Below, one piece after another: positions 42,595 to 50,562 of a stretch of 64,000 nucleotides of DNA. Source of the stretch: Micromonospora lutea. GTDB lineage: Bacteria; Actinomycetota; Actinomycetes; Mycobacteriales; Micromonosporaceae. Each line of letters opens with the position of its first letter. Positions within the stretch are counted from its first letter, which is position 1. A program made the translations under genes and the position numbers. The notes beneath the pieces were generated by a model. It saw only the letters and a list, made by a program, of their open reading frames with translations. It was not told the origin of the DNA and ran no database searches. The stretch spans positions 1 through 64,000 of the forward strand of contig NZ_BOPB01000032.1 in the NCBI RefSeq assembly GCF_016863535.1, in the 5' to 3' direction.

Positions 42595-43509
42595 TCATGC
42601 CCGCCGTCGACCAGAGCCCAGCCGGTGGGAGCGGACCGCCTCGGCGGTCACCTCCAGCGACTTGCGGGCCCGGCTCCGGTTACGCGCGGCCACCCCGACG
42701 AAGAGGCAGTCGACCACGGTGAGCTGCGCCAGCCGGCTGGCCGTCGCACCGGACCGGTAGGTGGTCTCTCGCGCGGCCGTGGTGAGCACATGGTCGGCGA
42801 CCTCGGTGACCGGGGAACGCGGAAAGTTGGTCAGCACCACTGTGGTGGCGCCCCGGGAGCGGGCCTGCCCTAGCACCTCGACCACGTCGGAGGTGGTGCC
42901 GGTGTGTGACATGCCGATGGCGACGTCACCGCGACCGAGCAGGGCCGCCGAGGTCAACGCGGTGTGCAGGTCGGGAAAGTAGAAGGCGGTGCGGCCGATC
43001 CGGTGCAGCTTGTGTTGGAGATCCGCGGCGACGAGGCCGCTCGCGCCGGCACCGTAGATGTCGACCCGACCGGCCCCGACGATGGCGTCCACCACCCGCT
43101 CGCAGACCGTCGGGTCAAGCTGTTCGGCGGTCTCCTCCACCGCGCGCGCGTCGTTGAAGGCGATGGTCGCGATGATCTGGGCCAGGTCGGCACCGGGCGG
43201 GATGTCTCCGCCGACCACCCGCGCATCCGGTGGCTCGACGCGGCGGGCGGCCTCGGCGGCCAGGCGGATCCGGAGCTGCGGGTAACCGTCCATGCCGACC
43301 GAACGACAGAATCGGATCACGGTGGCTTCGGAGGTTTCGGCGGCGATAGCGAGATCCGTGATGGTTCGGCGGGCCGCGTCGCCGGGGTTGGCGACCACCA
43401 GCCGGGCGACCCGCCGCTCGGCCGGCGACAACGCCGGAAGCAGGCCGCTGATGTGGACGATCAGCCCACCGGGTTCGGAATTCGCGGAAACCTTCGGACT
43501 TTTCGCCAC
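42595..43509 (-). CDS. MurR/RpiR family transcriptional regulator with SIS domain
   Basis: A 304-residue regulator. The N-terminal RpiR helix-turn-helix is LSPAERRVARLVVANPGDAA then ETSEATVIRFCRSVGMDGY. The SIS sugar-phosphate domain (about residues 130-265) has VDIYGAGASGLVAADLQHKL and GMSHTGTTSDVVEVLGQARS. It probably senses an amino-sugar phosphate or similar. Its GTG start follows a TAACTT box by 6 nt. The palindrome TGAAAGT-T-ACTTTCA overlaps that box, which suggests self-repression. Confidence 0.9.
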   Translation of the reverse strand: MAKSPKVSANSEPGGLIVHISGLLPALSPAERRVARLVVANPGDAARRTITDLAIAAETSEATVIRFCRSVGMDGYPQLRIRLAAEAARRVEPPDARVVGGDIPPGADLAQIIATIAFNDARAVEETAEQLDPTVCERVVDAIVGAGRVDIYGAGASGLVAADLQHKLHRIGRTAFYFPDLHTALTSAALLGRGDVAIGMSHTGTTSDVVEVLGQARSRGATTVVLTNFPRSPVTEVADHVLTTAARETTYRSGATASRLAQLTVVDCLFVGVAARNRSRARKSLEVTAEAVRSHRLGSGRRRA

Positions 43510-43512
43510 TGT

Positions 43513-43527
43513 TGAAAGTTACTTTCA
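43513..43527 (-). promoter_or_regulatory. Operator overlapping the -10 box of the MurR/RpiR gene
   Basis: TGAAAGT-T-ACTTTCA has perfect 7-bp arms around one central base. The TAACTT box (43521-43516) for the leaderless regulator transcript is inside it. The SDR gene starts 211 nt away in the other direction, so the operator most likely serves the regulator itself. Confidence 0.72.
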
Positions 43528-43737
43528 TGAAATCGGGAGCGTCAATCAGGACGTACGCCAATGCCGGCCGGTCCAGCCTGCCACCGGCCGTCCCCGGGCC
43601 GCCTCCCCCACCGGGCCGGGTCCACCGGGTCAGGTGGGCCTCGACACCCGCCGACCGGACACCGCACCAGGCGCGACCGGCAACAGGACCGGTGGGGCTG
43701 CGGCGCGCCCTACTGCCGGTCGCACTAACCTCAGTCC

Positions 43738-44433
43738 ATGGCGAATCGAAGTGTGTTGGTGACCGGGGCCACGGGCGGACTCGGCGTGGCGGTCAGCGCC
43801 ACGTTCGTGGCGGCGGGGTGGCGCGTGGTCGCCCCTCAGCGCCAGCAACCGCACCCGGTCGGCATGCCCGAGGTCAACGCACCGCTCCGAATCGCAGCGG
43901 ATCTGACCGACCCCCAGGACGCGGCCCGGGTGGCCGAGGTGGCGGCCGGCGATCCGGAGGCACCACTACGTGCGGTGGTCAACCTCGTCGGCGGATACGC
44001 CAGCGGCGGGCTGGTGCACGAGACGCCGGTCGAGGACTTCGAACGGATGCTCACCATCAATCTCCGCCCGACCCACCTGGTCACCCGTGCCGCGCTGCCC
44101 CATCTGGTCGCCGCCGGGGGTGGCGCGGTGGTCTGTGTCGCGGCCCGCGCGGCGGTCGCGCCGTTCCCGGGTGTCGCCGGCTACGTGACCGCGAAGGCCG
44201 CCGTGCTCGGCTTCGCCTCCGCGGTGGCTGTGGAGTACAAGACATCCGGGGTTCGGTGCAACACCGTCCTGCCGAGCGTCATCGACACCCCGACCAACCG
44301 CGACGCGATGCCGGACGCCGATCACTCCCGCTGGGTGGACCCGGCCGAGATCGCCTCGGTGATCCGCTTCCTCGCGTCGGACGAGTCGGCGCCCACGAGC
44401 GGCGCGACCGTACCGGTCTACGGACGGGCCTGA
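43738..44433 (+). CDS. Short-chain dehydrogenase/reductase family protein
   Basis: A 231-residue SDR with the cofactor loop VTGATGGLGVAV and the YVTAK (YxxxK) pair. The serine expected about 13 residues before the tyrosine is alanine (VCVAARAAVAPFPGVAGY), and the segment after the glycine loop has no clear NAD(P) discriminator. It may be a reductase of altered mechanism. ATG 43738 follows TAACCT (43726-43731) by 6 nt. Its 3' end overlaps the convergent kinase gene by 16 nt. Confidence 0.82.
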   Translation: MANRSVLVTGATGGLGVAVSATFVAAGWRVVAPQRQQPHPVGMPEVNAPLRIAADLTDPQDAARVAEVAAGDPEAPLRAVVNLVGGYASGGLVHETPVEDFERMLTINLRPTHLVTRAALPHLVAAGGGAVVCVAARAAVAPFPGVAGYVTAKAAVLGFASAVAVEYKTSGVRCNTVLPSVIDTPTNRDAMPDADHSRWVDPAEIASVIRFLASDESAPTSGATVPVYGRA

Positions 44434-45149
44434 AGCGGCACCAGTTCCGTCACCGGCGCGACCCCCTCTGCCGGCGTACGCCCGGTCGGCTCGTGCTCGG
44501 GCGCCAGCCAGGCGTTCAGATGCCCCCGTATCTCCCGGGCGATCTCCTCTGCCGGGAGGCCCGCGTTGACCGGCACGAACGTCGGGTACTCCGGCAGACT
44601 GCGGTAGGCCACGTCGGCGGCGGCCAGAAAGCCGAGACTCTCGTGGTCGGTGCCCCGGCGTTCGATCCGTCGGTACGCCTCGATCGGCTCGACGGTCAGC
44701 AGGAAGGTCACCTGCGGTCGAGGAAAGAGCCGGTAGGCGGCCCGGACCAGCCGCTCCCAGCGGTGCCCGCCGTGGGCGCGGAGGCTGGCGTACTGGCAGG
44801 CCGCGTAGCGGTCCATCACGGCCACCCGCCCGGTGAACAGGCCACCGAGGAGTGTCATCGCGATGGCCAGCCAGCGGAGCCCGGACTCCACCAGGAGCAT
44901 GCCGTCGCGCCCGAGCAGGCCCTGGGCATCCGGCCGGCCGAGTCGATGGGCCGCCCGGCCGAGCCAGCGCCGCCCACCAGCGTTGCGGTGATAGGTGGCC
45001 GGACAACCGGCCGCGGTGAGCGCCTCGGCGAGCCGATGCGCCTGGGTGGTCTTGCCTGAGCCGTCGATGCCGATCAGGGCTACGGCGCGGAGCCGACCCC
45101 CGCCACGGCGGACTCCCGTCGAATCGGGCGCTTCCGTCGGTCTGGCCAC
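44418..45149 (-). CDS. Thymidylate kinase-like protein
   Basis: A 243-residue P-loop kinase with ALIGIDGSGKTTQAHRLAEA, the DR(Y/F) motif in AVMDRYAACQYASL, and VTFLLTVEPIEAYRRIERRG, typical of dTMP kinase relatives. The acceptor region between 60 and 115 is unusual, so nucleotide specificity is unproven. GTG 45149 follows TAGCCT (45162-45157) by 7 nt; the frame to 45176 is not needed. It ends inside the convergent SDR gene by 16 nt. Confidence 0.8.
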   Translation of the reverse strand: MARPTEAPDSTGVRRGGGRLRAVALIGIDGSGKTTQAHRLAEALTAAGCPATYHRNAGGRRWLGRAAHRLGRPDAQGLLGRDGMLLVESGLRWLAIAMTLLGGLFTGRVAVMDRYAACQYASLRAHGGHRWERLVRAAYRLFPRPQVTFLLTVEPIEAYRRIERRGTDHESLGFLAAADVAYRSLPEYPTFVPVNAGLPAEEIAREIRGHLNAWLAPEHEPTGRTPAEGVAPVTELVPLQARP

Positions 45150-45309
45150 TCTGGAAAGGCTATCCGACAGCCGCACGTACGGACGGATGATAAGTCCCGT
45201 TACGCCCCGTTCATTCCGTTACGCGCGCGGGGCAGGTGTGGCGGACCGGAATGCCGGGTACCGATCGGAGATCCCCCGGTGGTACCCGACGAGGCGACAG
45301 GAGAGCGAG

Positions 45310-45894
45310 ATGGCCGAGCGCGACGACGAGACCCTCCTGCACACCCTCAAGAAGGTCGCCGCCGTGCTCAAGCAGTCGGACATCCCGTTCGTTCTCGGCG
45401 GCAGTTTCGCCGTCTACGCGCACGGTGGCCACTCCAGCGAGCACGACGTCGACTTCCTGATCCGCGAGTCCGACGTCGAAACCGCGCTGGAGGCGCTGGT
45501 GCAGAGCGGCTTCACCGCCGAGCGGCCACCGGAGGACTGGCTGGTCAAGGTCTACGACGGCGGCCGGATGGTGGACCTGATCCACCGCCCGGTCGAGACG
45601 CCGGTGACCGAGGAGACCTTCGCCGACACGGTCGTACGCCCGGTCGACGCCATCCACATGCCGGTGCTGTCGGCCACCCAGTTGATGGTGCACAAGCTGC
45701 TGAGCTTCTCCCAGCACTACTGCGATTTCGCCCGAGGGTTGCCGCTGGCCCGATCGCTGCGTGAGCAGATCGACTGGGAGCGGGTACGCAAGGAGACGCA
45801 GCACTCGCCGTACGCCGAGGCGTTCCTGGTGCTGCTGGACAGGCTGGACGTCGTGCCGTACACCGGCACCGCCGACGGAAAGGGGAGACCGTGA
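45310..45894 (+). CDS. Nucleotidyltransferase-fold protein
   Basis: A 194-residue protein with the minimal nucleotidyltransferase signature: FVLGGSFAVYAHGGHSSEHD, where GGS begins the pocket and HDVDFLI carries two metal-binding Asp. The C-terminal part (TQLMVHKLLSFSQHYCDFAR) matches AbiEii/DUF6036-like transferases. No HEPN partner is adjacent, so it is not the classical MNT-HEPN pair. AGGAG lies 6 nt before the ATG. It overlaps the BON gene by 4 nt (GTGA). Function is unknown. Confidence 0.8.
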   Translation: MAERDDETLLHTLKKVAAVLKQSDIPFVLGGSFAVYAHGGHSSEHDVDFLIRESDVETALEALVQSGFTAERPPEDWLVKVYDGGRMVDLIHRPVETPVTEETFADTVVRPVDAIHMPVLSATQLMVHKLLSFSQHYCDFARGLPLARSLREQIDWERVRKETQHSPYAEAFLVLLDRLDVVPYTGTADGKGRP

Positions 45895-46166
45895 CCGTGC
45901 ACCGCGACTCCGGCGCCGGACCGCCCGACGAGTATCTCGAGGCGGAGATCCACCGGCTGCTCACGGAAGACCCGGCCGTCGCCGAACAGGGCATCAGCGT
46001 GACCCGTACCGAACGCGCTCTCGTGCTGCACGGCGAGGTCGAGAGCGCACACCGGCGGGAGGAGATCCTGCGTCGGGTGGCCGAACGCTTCCCGGACGTG
46101 CCGGTCACCAGTGACATCGGGGTGATCCGCACGCAGGCGCCCACGGAGATCGAGCAACTGCCCTGA
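45891..46166 (+). CDS. BON domain protein
   Basis: A 91-residue protein consisting of one BON domain: YLEAEIHRLLTEDPAVAEQG, then ISVTRTERALVLHGEVESAH and REEILRRVAERFPD. BON domains usually bind phospholipids or occur in envelope proteins, but no signal peptide is present here. Its GTG overlaps the preceding stop (GTGA). The phosphoesterase gene starts 9 nt downstream, so these are one operon. Confidence 0.88.
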   Translation: MTVHRDSGAGPPDEYLEAEIHRLLTEDPAVAEQGISVTRTERALVLHGEVESAHRREEILRRVAERFPDVPVTSDIGVIRTQAPTEIEQLP

Positions 46167-46175
46167 GGAGGTTCG

Positions 46176-46952
46176 ATGGTTATCCGGATCGCCGCTGTGG
46201 GAGACGTGCATCTGGACGAGGACGTGCTCGGTCGGTTCCGGCCGGCGCTGGAGGAATTGCCCGGCAGCGTCGACGCGCTGCTGCTCGCCGGTGACCTGAC
46301 CCGACACGGCACCGAGGCCGAGGCGCGCTGCGTGGCCCGGGAGTTCGGCGGCCTCGGTGTCCCGGTGATCGCCGTGCTGGGCAACCACGATCACCACTGC
46401 GACCAGGTGCCACAGGTGATCGGGACGCTGGAGGAGGCGGGCATCACCGTGCTGGAGGGCGCCGGAGTGGTGCTGGACTGCCCGGGCGGCCGACTCGGCG
46501 TCGCCGGGGTGAAAGGTTTCGGCGGCGGCTTCGCCGGCCGGAGCGCCAGCGACTTCGGCGAGCCGGAGATGAAGGCGTTCGTGCGCACCACGACCGAGAG
46601 CGCCGACCGGCTGGGCGAGGCGCTCCGCTCGCTGGACTGTGACGTGCTGGTGGCGCTCACCCACTACTCCCCGGTGCCGGACACCCTGGCCGGGGAACCG
46701 TTGGAGATCTACCCGTTCCTCGGCTGCTACCAGTTGGGGCAGGCGGTGGACTCCGCGCCGACCGCACTCGCCCTGCACGGGCACGCCCATCACGGCTCCG
46801 AGCGGGGCACCACCCCGGGCGGGGTACGCGTCCGCAACGTGGCCCACCCGGTGATCAAGCAGGCGTACAGCGTCTTCCACCTCGGCGATCACCTTGATCA
46901 GGGTGAGGTTTCCGAAGTCACAGCCGGGGGTATTCAGCAACCATGGAGCTGA
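46176..46952 (+). CDS. Calcineurin-like metallophosphoesterase
   Basis: A 258-residue metallophosphoesterase. The binuclear metal motifs appear in order: AVGDVHLDED, LLLAGDLTRHG, VLGNHDHHCDQ, ALTHYSPVPDT and ALHGHAHHGS. The substrate class (nucleotide, phosphodiester, protein) is not evident. ATG 46176 has GGAGG 4 nt upstream. The last 10 nt overlap the start of a 47-codon membrane protein gene. It follows the nucleotidyltransferase and BON genes without a break. Confidence 0.9.
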   Translation: MVIRIAAVGDVHLDEDVLGRFRPALEELPGSVDALLLAGDLTRHGTEAEARCVAREFGGLGVPVIAVLGNHDHHCDQVPQVIGTLEEAGITVLEGAGVVLDCPGGRLGVAGVKGFGGGFAGRSASDFGEPEMKAFVRTTTESADRLGEALRSLDCDVLVALTHYSPVPDTLAGEPLEIYPFLGCYQLGQAVDSAPTALALHGHAHHGSERGTTPGGVRVRNVAHPVIKQAYSVFHLGDHLDQGEVSEVTAGGIQQPWS

Positions 46953-47086
46953 TTCTCTGGATTCTCGCAGTCGTACTGGTGGTTGCCGGCATCCTCGCGC
47001 TGTTCCGGCGGCAGATCCTCTGGGGCATCGTCCTCATCGTTGTCGGGCTGTTGGTCGGCCCGGGTGGGGTCAGCATCTTCAATTGA
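46943..47086 (+). CDS. 47-residue hydrophobic membrane protein
   Basis: ATG 46943 encodes MELILWILAVVLVVAGILAL, a short loop FRRQ, and a second helix ILWGIVLIVVGLLVGPGGVS, ending SIFN. Two membrane helices and the GPGGxSIF ending, which I recall in small hydrophobic actinobacterial proteins, make it a real gene. It overlaps the phosphoesterase gene by 10 nt, suggesting coupling. Confidence 0.75.
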   Translation: MELILWILAVVLVVAGILALFRRQILWGIVLIVVGLLVGPGGVSIFN

Positions 47087-47264
47087 CGTCGCGGCGCAGT
47101 GCGCCGCTCACCGAACCCGCCGGGGTCGTCGTGACCGGTACTCCGTCCTCCCGACAGGAGTCACCGCGCGCGGCGACCCCGGCGTGTTGTCGGTGGGCCC
47201 AGCACCGCCCAACTCGACAGCGTGCGAAGGTTTGCCGCCCGCGGTGAGTGGAGAACCACCGACC

Positions 47265-47759
47265 ATGCGAACGACTGGGAAACAGACCCGACGCGACGGC
47301 GCCCGCCAGTGGTGGGCCCTGGCCGGTTTCGCGCTGGCCGTACTGGCCGTCGCCGTCTTCGGCAACCTGGCCGGGGCGGGGGCGAGTGACCAGTACGCGA
47401 CCATCGACCGGCCCGCCTGGTCGCCGCCGTCCTGGCTCTTCGGCCCGGTCTGGACCGTCCTCTACGTGATGATCGCGGTCGCCGCGTGGCTGGTCTGGCG
47501 CCGGGTGGGCTTCGGTGCGGCCCTCGGCGCGTGGGCGGTCCAGCTCGTGCTCAACGCCGCCTGGACGCCGCTCTTCTTCGCCGGTGACCGGTACGGGCTG
47601 GCCTTCATCGAGATCATCCTGCTCTGGCTGGCGATCGGCGCGACCGTGCTGCTGTTCGCCCGGGCGAGTCGACTGGCGGCGGCGTTGCTGTTGCCCTACT
47701 GGGCCTGGGTCACCTTCGCCGCAGCCCTCAACTACTCGATCTGGCAGCTGAACAGCTGA
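47265..47759 (+). CDS. tspO: TspO/MBR family membrane protein
   Basis: A 164-residue five-helix protein. The family hallmark is DRPAWSPPSWLFGPVWTVLY, followed by WAVQLVLNAAWTPLFFAGDR and the final YWAWVTFAAALNYSIWQLN. TspO proteins bind porphyrins or tetrapyrroles and sterols. Their roles in bacteria relate to stress and tetrapyrrole handling. ATG 47265 has GGAG about 11 nt upstream. It lies 178 nt after the small membrane protein. Confidence 0.93.
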   Translation: MRTTGKQTRRDGARQWWALAGFALAVLAVAVFGNLAGAGASDQYATIDRPAWSPPSWLFGPVWTVLYVMIAVAAWLVWRRVGFGAALGAWAVQLVLNAAWTPLFFAGDRYGLAFIEIILLWLAIGATVLLFARASRLAAALLLPYWAWVTFAAALNYSIWQLNS

Positions 47760-48085
47760 CCGACCCCGGCCGAACGCCGGAACACCAGCGGTGCCCGCCC
47801 CGCCTGCCGGGGGCTTTTCCGCTGCCCGCCAGCCAGCCTCGGGTGATCGCGAAATCTTCCTACCCGCACGTCGGTCGACGGGAGTTTCTCCTGATAGACG
47901 GGGCTCGTTGTCGCCGATGGGCGCGTGATCATGGTTGCTTGCAGATTTCCGGATTGTTACTCGGTCGTGTCCGTCCAAGGGTGGATCCGGCGAGATGCAA
48001 GCGCTTACATGTGAAGACGCCCATCGGACCGGCGCCAGGTCAACCGGATGCGACCCGGCCAGCGCCGGCTAGGAAGGAGGACGGC
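47760..48085. other. Regulatory gap upstream of the sugar importer operon
   Basis: A 326-nt region without a gene. It contains a LacI-type operator (47996-48009) and probably the promoter of the importer operon, for which I cannot fix the -35/-10 boxes. A strong AGGAAGGAGG precedes the first gene. Confidence 0.55.
47996..48009 (+). promoter_or_regulatory. LacI-family operator for the sugar importer
   Basis: TGCAAGCGCTTACA fits the LacI/GalR palindrome TGnAAnCGnTTnCA with one off base (TTACA instead of TTGCA). It is 76 nt upstream of the first importer gene, and a LacI regulator is encoded at 51591-52622 in the same cluster. Confidence 0.78.
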
Positions 48086-49438
48086 ATGGCGATCTCTGCC
48101 AGGCCACGCCAGGCCCTCGCAGTCGCTGGCGCGATCGCACTGGCGCTCGGCGCCACCGCGTGCGGCACCGGAAGCAGCAGCAACAACAGCGGCAACAGCA
48201 ACGCCGATTCCGCGGAGTGCGCCCCCTACGAGAAGTACCAGGGCCACGACGGGAAGACGGTGAACATCTACTCGTCGATCCGGGAGATCGAGGCCGACCG
48301 CCTCACGGAGTCCTGGAAGCAGTTCGAGGACTGCACCGGCATCAAGATCAATCACGAGGGAAGCGGCGAGTTCGAGGCCCAGCTCCCCGTACGGGTCGAC
48401 GGCGGCAACGCCCCTGACCTTGCCTTCATCCCGCAGCCCGGCCTGCTCCAGCGGTTCGCCGAGCGCGACCAGCTGAAGGCGGCCAGCGCCGAGACCAAGG
48501 CCATGGCCGAGGAGAACTACCCGGCCGACTGGCTCAAGTACAGCACCGTCAACGGCACCTTCTACGGCGCGCCGCTCGGTTCGAACGTGAAGTCGTTCGT
48601 CTGGTACTCGCCGAAGATGTTCCAGGAAAAGGGTTGGGCCGTCCCGACCACCTGGGAAGAGATGATCAAGCTCAGCGACACGATCGCCGACAGCGGGCTC
48701 AAGCCGTGGTGCGCCGGCATCGAGTCCGGTGACGCCACCGGCTGGCCGGCCACGGACTGGATCGAGGACGTGCTGCTGCGGACGCAGACCCCCGAGGTCT
48801 ACGACCAGTGGACCACGCACGAGATCCCGTTCAACGACCCGCGCATCGCCGAGGCCGTGGACCGCGCCGGCACCATCCTGAAGAACGACAAGTACGTCAA
48901 CGGCGGCTTCGGCGGCGTGCGCAGCATCGCCACCACCTCCTTCCAGGAGGCCGGCGTGCCGATCACGCAGGGCAAGTGCGCCCTGCACCGGCAGGCGTCG
49001 TTCTACGCCAACCAGTGGCCGTCGGGCACCCGGGTGGCCGAGGACGGCGACGTCTTCGCCTTCTACTTCCCGGCCATCGACCCGGCCAAGGGCAAGCCGG
49101 TGCTGGGTGGCGGCGAGTTCGTGACCGCCTTCAGCGACCGGCCTGAGGTGCAGGCGGTGCAGACGTACCTGGCCTCGGGTGAGCACGCCAACAGCCGCGC
49201 CAAGATCGGCGACTGGGTCTCCGCGAACAAGAAGCTCGACCTGGCCAACGTCGCCAACCCGATCGACAAGCTGTCGGTGGAGATCCTCCAGGACGAGAGC
49301 TCGGTCTTCCGGTTCGACGGTTCCGACCTGATGCCCGCCGCCGTCGGCGCCGGGACCTTCTGGAAGGGCATGGTCGACTGGATCAACGGTAAGGACACCG
49401 CCACCGTCCTCCAGGGCATCGAGAGCAGCTGGAAGTGA
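48086..49438 (+). CDS. Sugar ABC transporter substrate-binding lipoprotein
   Basis: A 450-residue family 1 solute-binding protein with a lipoprotein signal peptide (lipobox LGATAC, Cys near residue 30) and an acidic Ser/Asn linker. Ligand-cleft strands include VNIYSSIREIEADRLTESWK and GTFYGAPLGSNVKSFVWYSP. Its sequence, with WPATDWIEDVLLR and ASFYANQWPSG, resembles alpha-glucoside binders of the AglE kind. It sits before two permease genes, a LacI gene and a GH13 gene. No ATPase gene is present. A shared MsiK-type ATPase is likely. Confidence 0.9.
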   Translation: MAISARPRQALAVAGAIALALGATACGTGSSSNNSGNSNADSAECAPYEKYQGHDGKTVNIYSSIREIEADRLTESWKQFEDCTGIKINHEGSGEFEAQLPVRVDGGNAPDLAFIPQPGLLQRFAERDQLKAASAETKAMAEENYPADWLKYSTVNGTFYGAPLGSNVKSFVWYSPKMFQEKGWAVPTTWEEMIKLSDTIADSGLKPWCAGIESGDATGWPATDWIEDVLLRTQTPEVYDQWTTHEIPFNDPRIAEAVDRAGTILKNDKYVNGGFGGVRSIATTSFQEAGVPITQGKCALHRQASFYANQWPSGTRVAEDGDVFAFYFPAIDPAKGKPVLGGGEFVTAFSDRPEVQAVQTYLASGEHANSRAKIGDWVSANKKLDLANVANPIDKLSVEILQDESSVFRFDGSDLMPAAVGAGTFWKGMVDWINGKDTATVLQGIESSWK

Positions 49439-49508
49439 GTCCACCGGTGGGCCGGTCCGCGACAGTGGGCCGGCCCACCGGCGCTGCCGAGAACCCCGGG
49501 GAGGGTTG

Positions 49509-50561
49509 ATGAACTTCGACTTCGCCGCCCAGACGCCAAAGCTCATGATGTTGCTGTGGGGGCTGATCGCCTTCGCGGTGGTGGTCGGCGGCCTGCTCGT
49601 GTTGCTCGACGCGGTGCCGGCGTTCTTCGCCCGGCGTCGCGAGGCGCAACTCGTCGCCGCGTCCGTCGGCGGGGTCGCGCCGCCCGGGCGGACGAAGCCG
49701 CGGGAGGGCCTGTTCGCCCTGTTCTTCCTGCTGCCGACGGTGTTGTTGCTGATGATCGGTCTGGTCGTCCCGGCGATCCGGACCACGATGCTGTCCTTCA
49801 TGGACGGCGGCAGCCAGAACTGGGTGGGTCTGGACAACTACCGCTGGATGTTCGCCGAGGACGCGATCGTCCGGGTGCTGCTCAACACGCTGGTCTGGGT
49901 CACCCTGGTACCGCTGGTGGCCACCTCCATGGGGCTGCTCTACGCGGTACTTGTCGACAAGGCCCGGCTGGAGGCGGTCGCCAAGTCGCTGATCTTCATG
50001 CCGATGGCCATCTCGTTCGTCGGCGCCAGCATCATCTGGCGGTTCGTGTACGCCTACCGGGGCGAGGAGCAGGAACAGATCGGCCTGCTCAACCAGATCG
50101 TGGTCAGCCTCGGCGGCGAACCCCGGCAGTGGCTGCTCGACTCGCCGCTGAACACGCTCCTGCTCATCGTGATCATGGTGTGGATCCAGGCCGGTTTCGC
50201 CATGGTGGTGCTCTCCGCGGCGATCAAGTCGATCCCGGCGGACATCATCGAGGCCGCCCGCCTCGACGGGGTCAATCCGTGGCAGATGTTCTGGCAGATC
50301 ACCCTGCCCAGCATCCGACCCGCGCTGATCGTGGTGGTCGTCACCATCTCGATCGCCACGCTGAAGGTCTTCGACATCGTGCGCACCACGACCAACGGCA
50401 ACTACGACACCAGCGTGATCGCCAACGAGATGTACAACCAGGCATTCCGGTACGGCCAGAACGGGCAGGGCTCGGCGTTGGCGGTCGTCCTCTTCATCCT
50501 GGTGGTACCGATCGTGATCTTCCAGATCCGCAACCTGCGCCAGCAGCGACGGGAGGGCTGA
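49509..50561 (+). CDS. Sugar ABC transporter permease 1
   Basis: A 350-residue inner-membrane permease of the MalF/AglF type. An N-terminal helix and cytoplasmic loop precede six core helices. The ATPase-contact EAA loop is EAARLDGVNPWQMFWQITLP. ATG 49509 has GGGGAGGG upstream; a TTG at 49506 is the other candidate. It begins 70 nt after the binding protein and 1 nt ahead of the second permease start. Confidence 0.92.
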   Translation: MNFDFAAQTPKLMMLLWGLIAFAVVVGGLLVLLDAVPAFFARRREAQLVAASVGGVAPPGRTKPREGLFALFFLLPTVLLLMIGLVVPAIRTTMLSFMDGGSQNWVGLDNYRWMFAEDAIVRVLLNTLVWVTLVPLVATSMGLLYAVLVDKARLEAVAKSLIFMPMAISFVGASIIWRFVYAYRGEEQEQIGLLNQIVVSLGGEPRQWLLDSPLNTLLLIVIMVWIQAGFAMVVLSAAIKSIPADIIEAARLDGVNPWQMFWQITLPSIRPALIVVVVTISIATLKVFDIVRTTTNGNYDTSVIANEMYNQAFRYGQNGQGSALAVVLFILVVPIVIFQIRNLRQQRREG

Positions 50562-50562
50562 G

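Noticed and set aside
42185..42760. Open frame of 191 codons upstream of the sigma factor
   Set aside because: Low-complexity Arg/Ser composition, antisense to the end of the MurR/RpiR gene, no start context.
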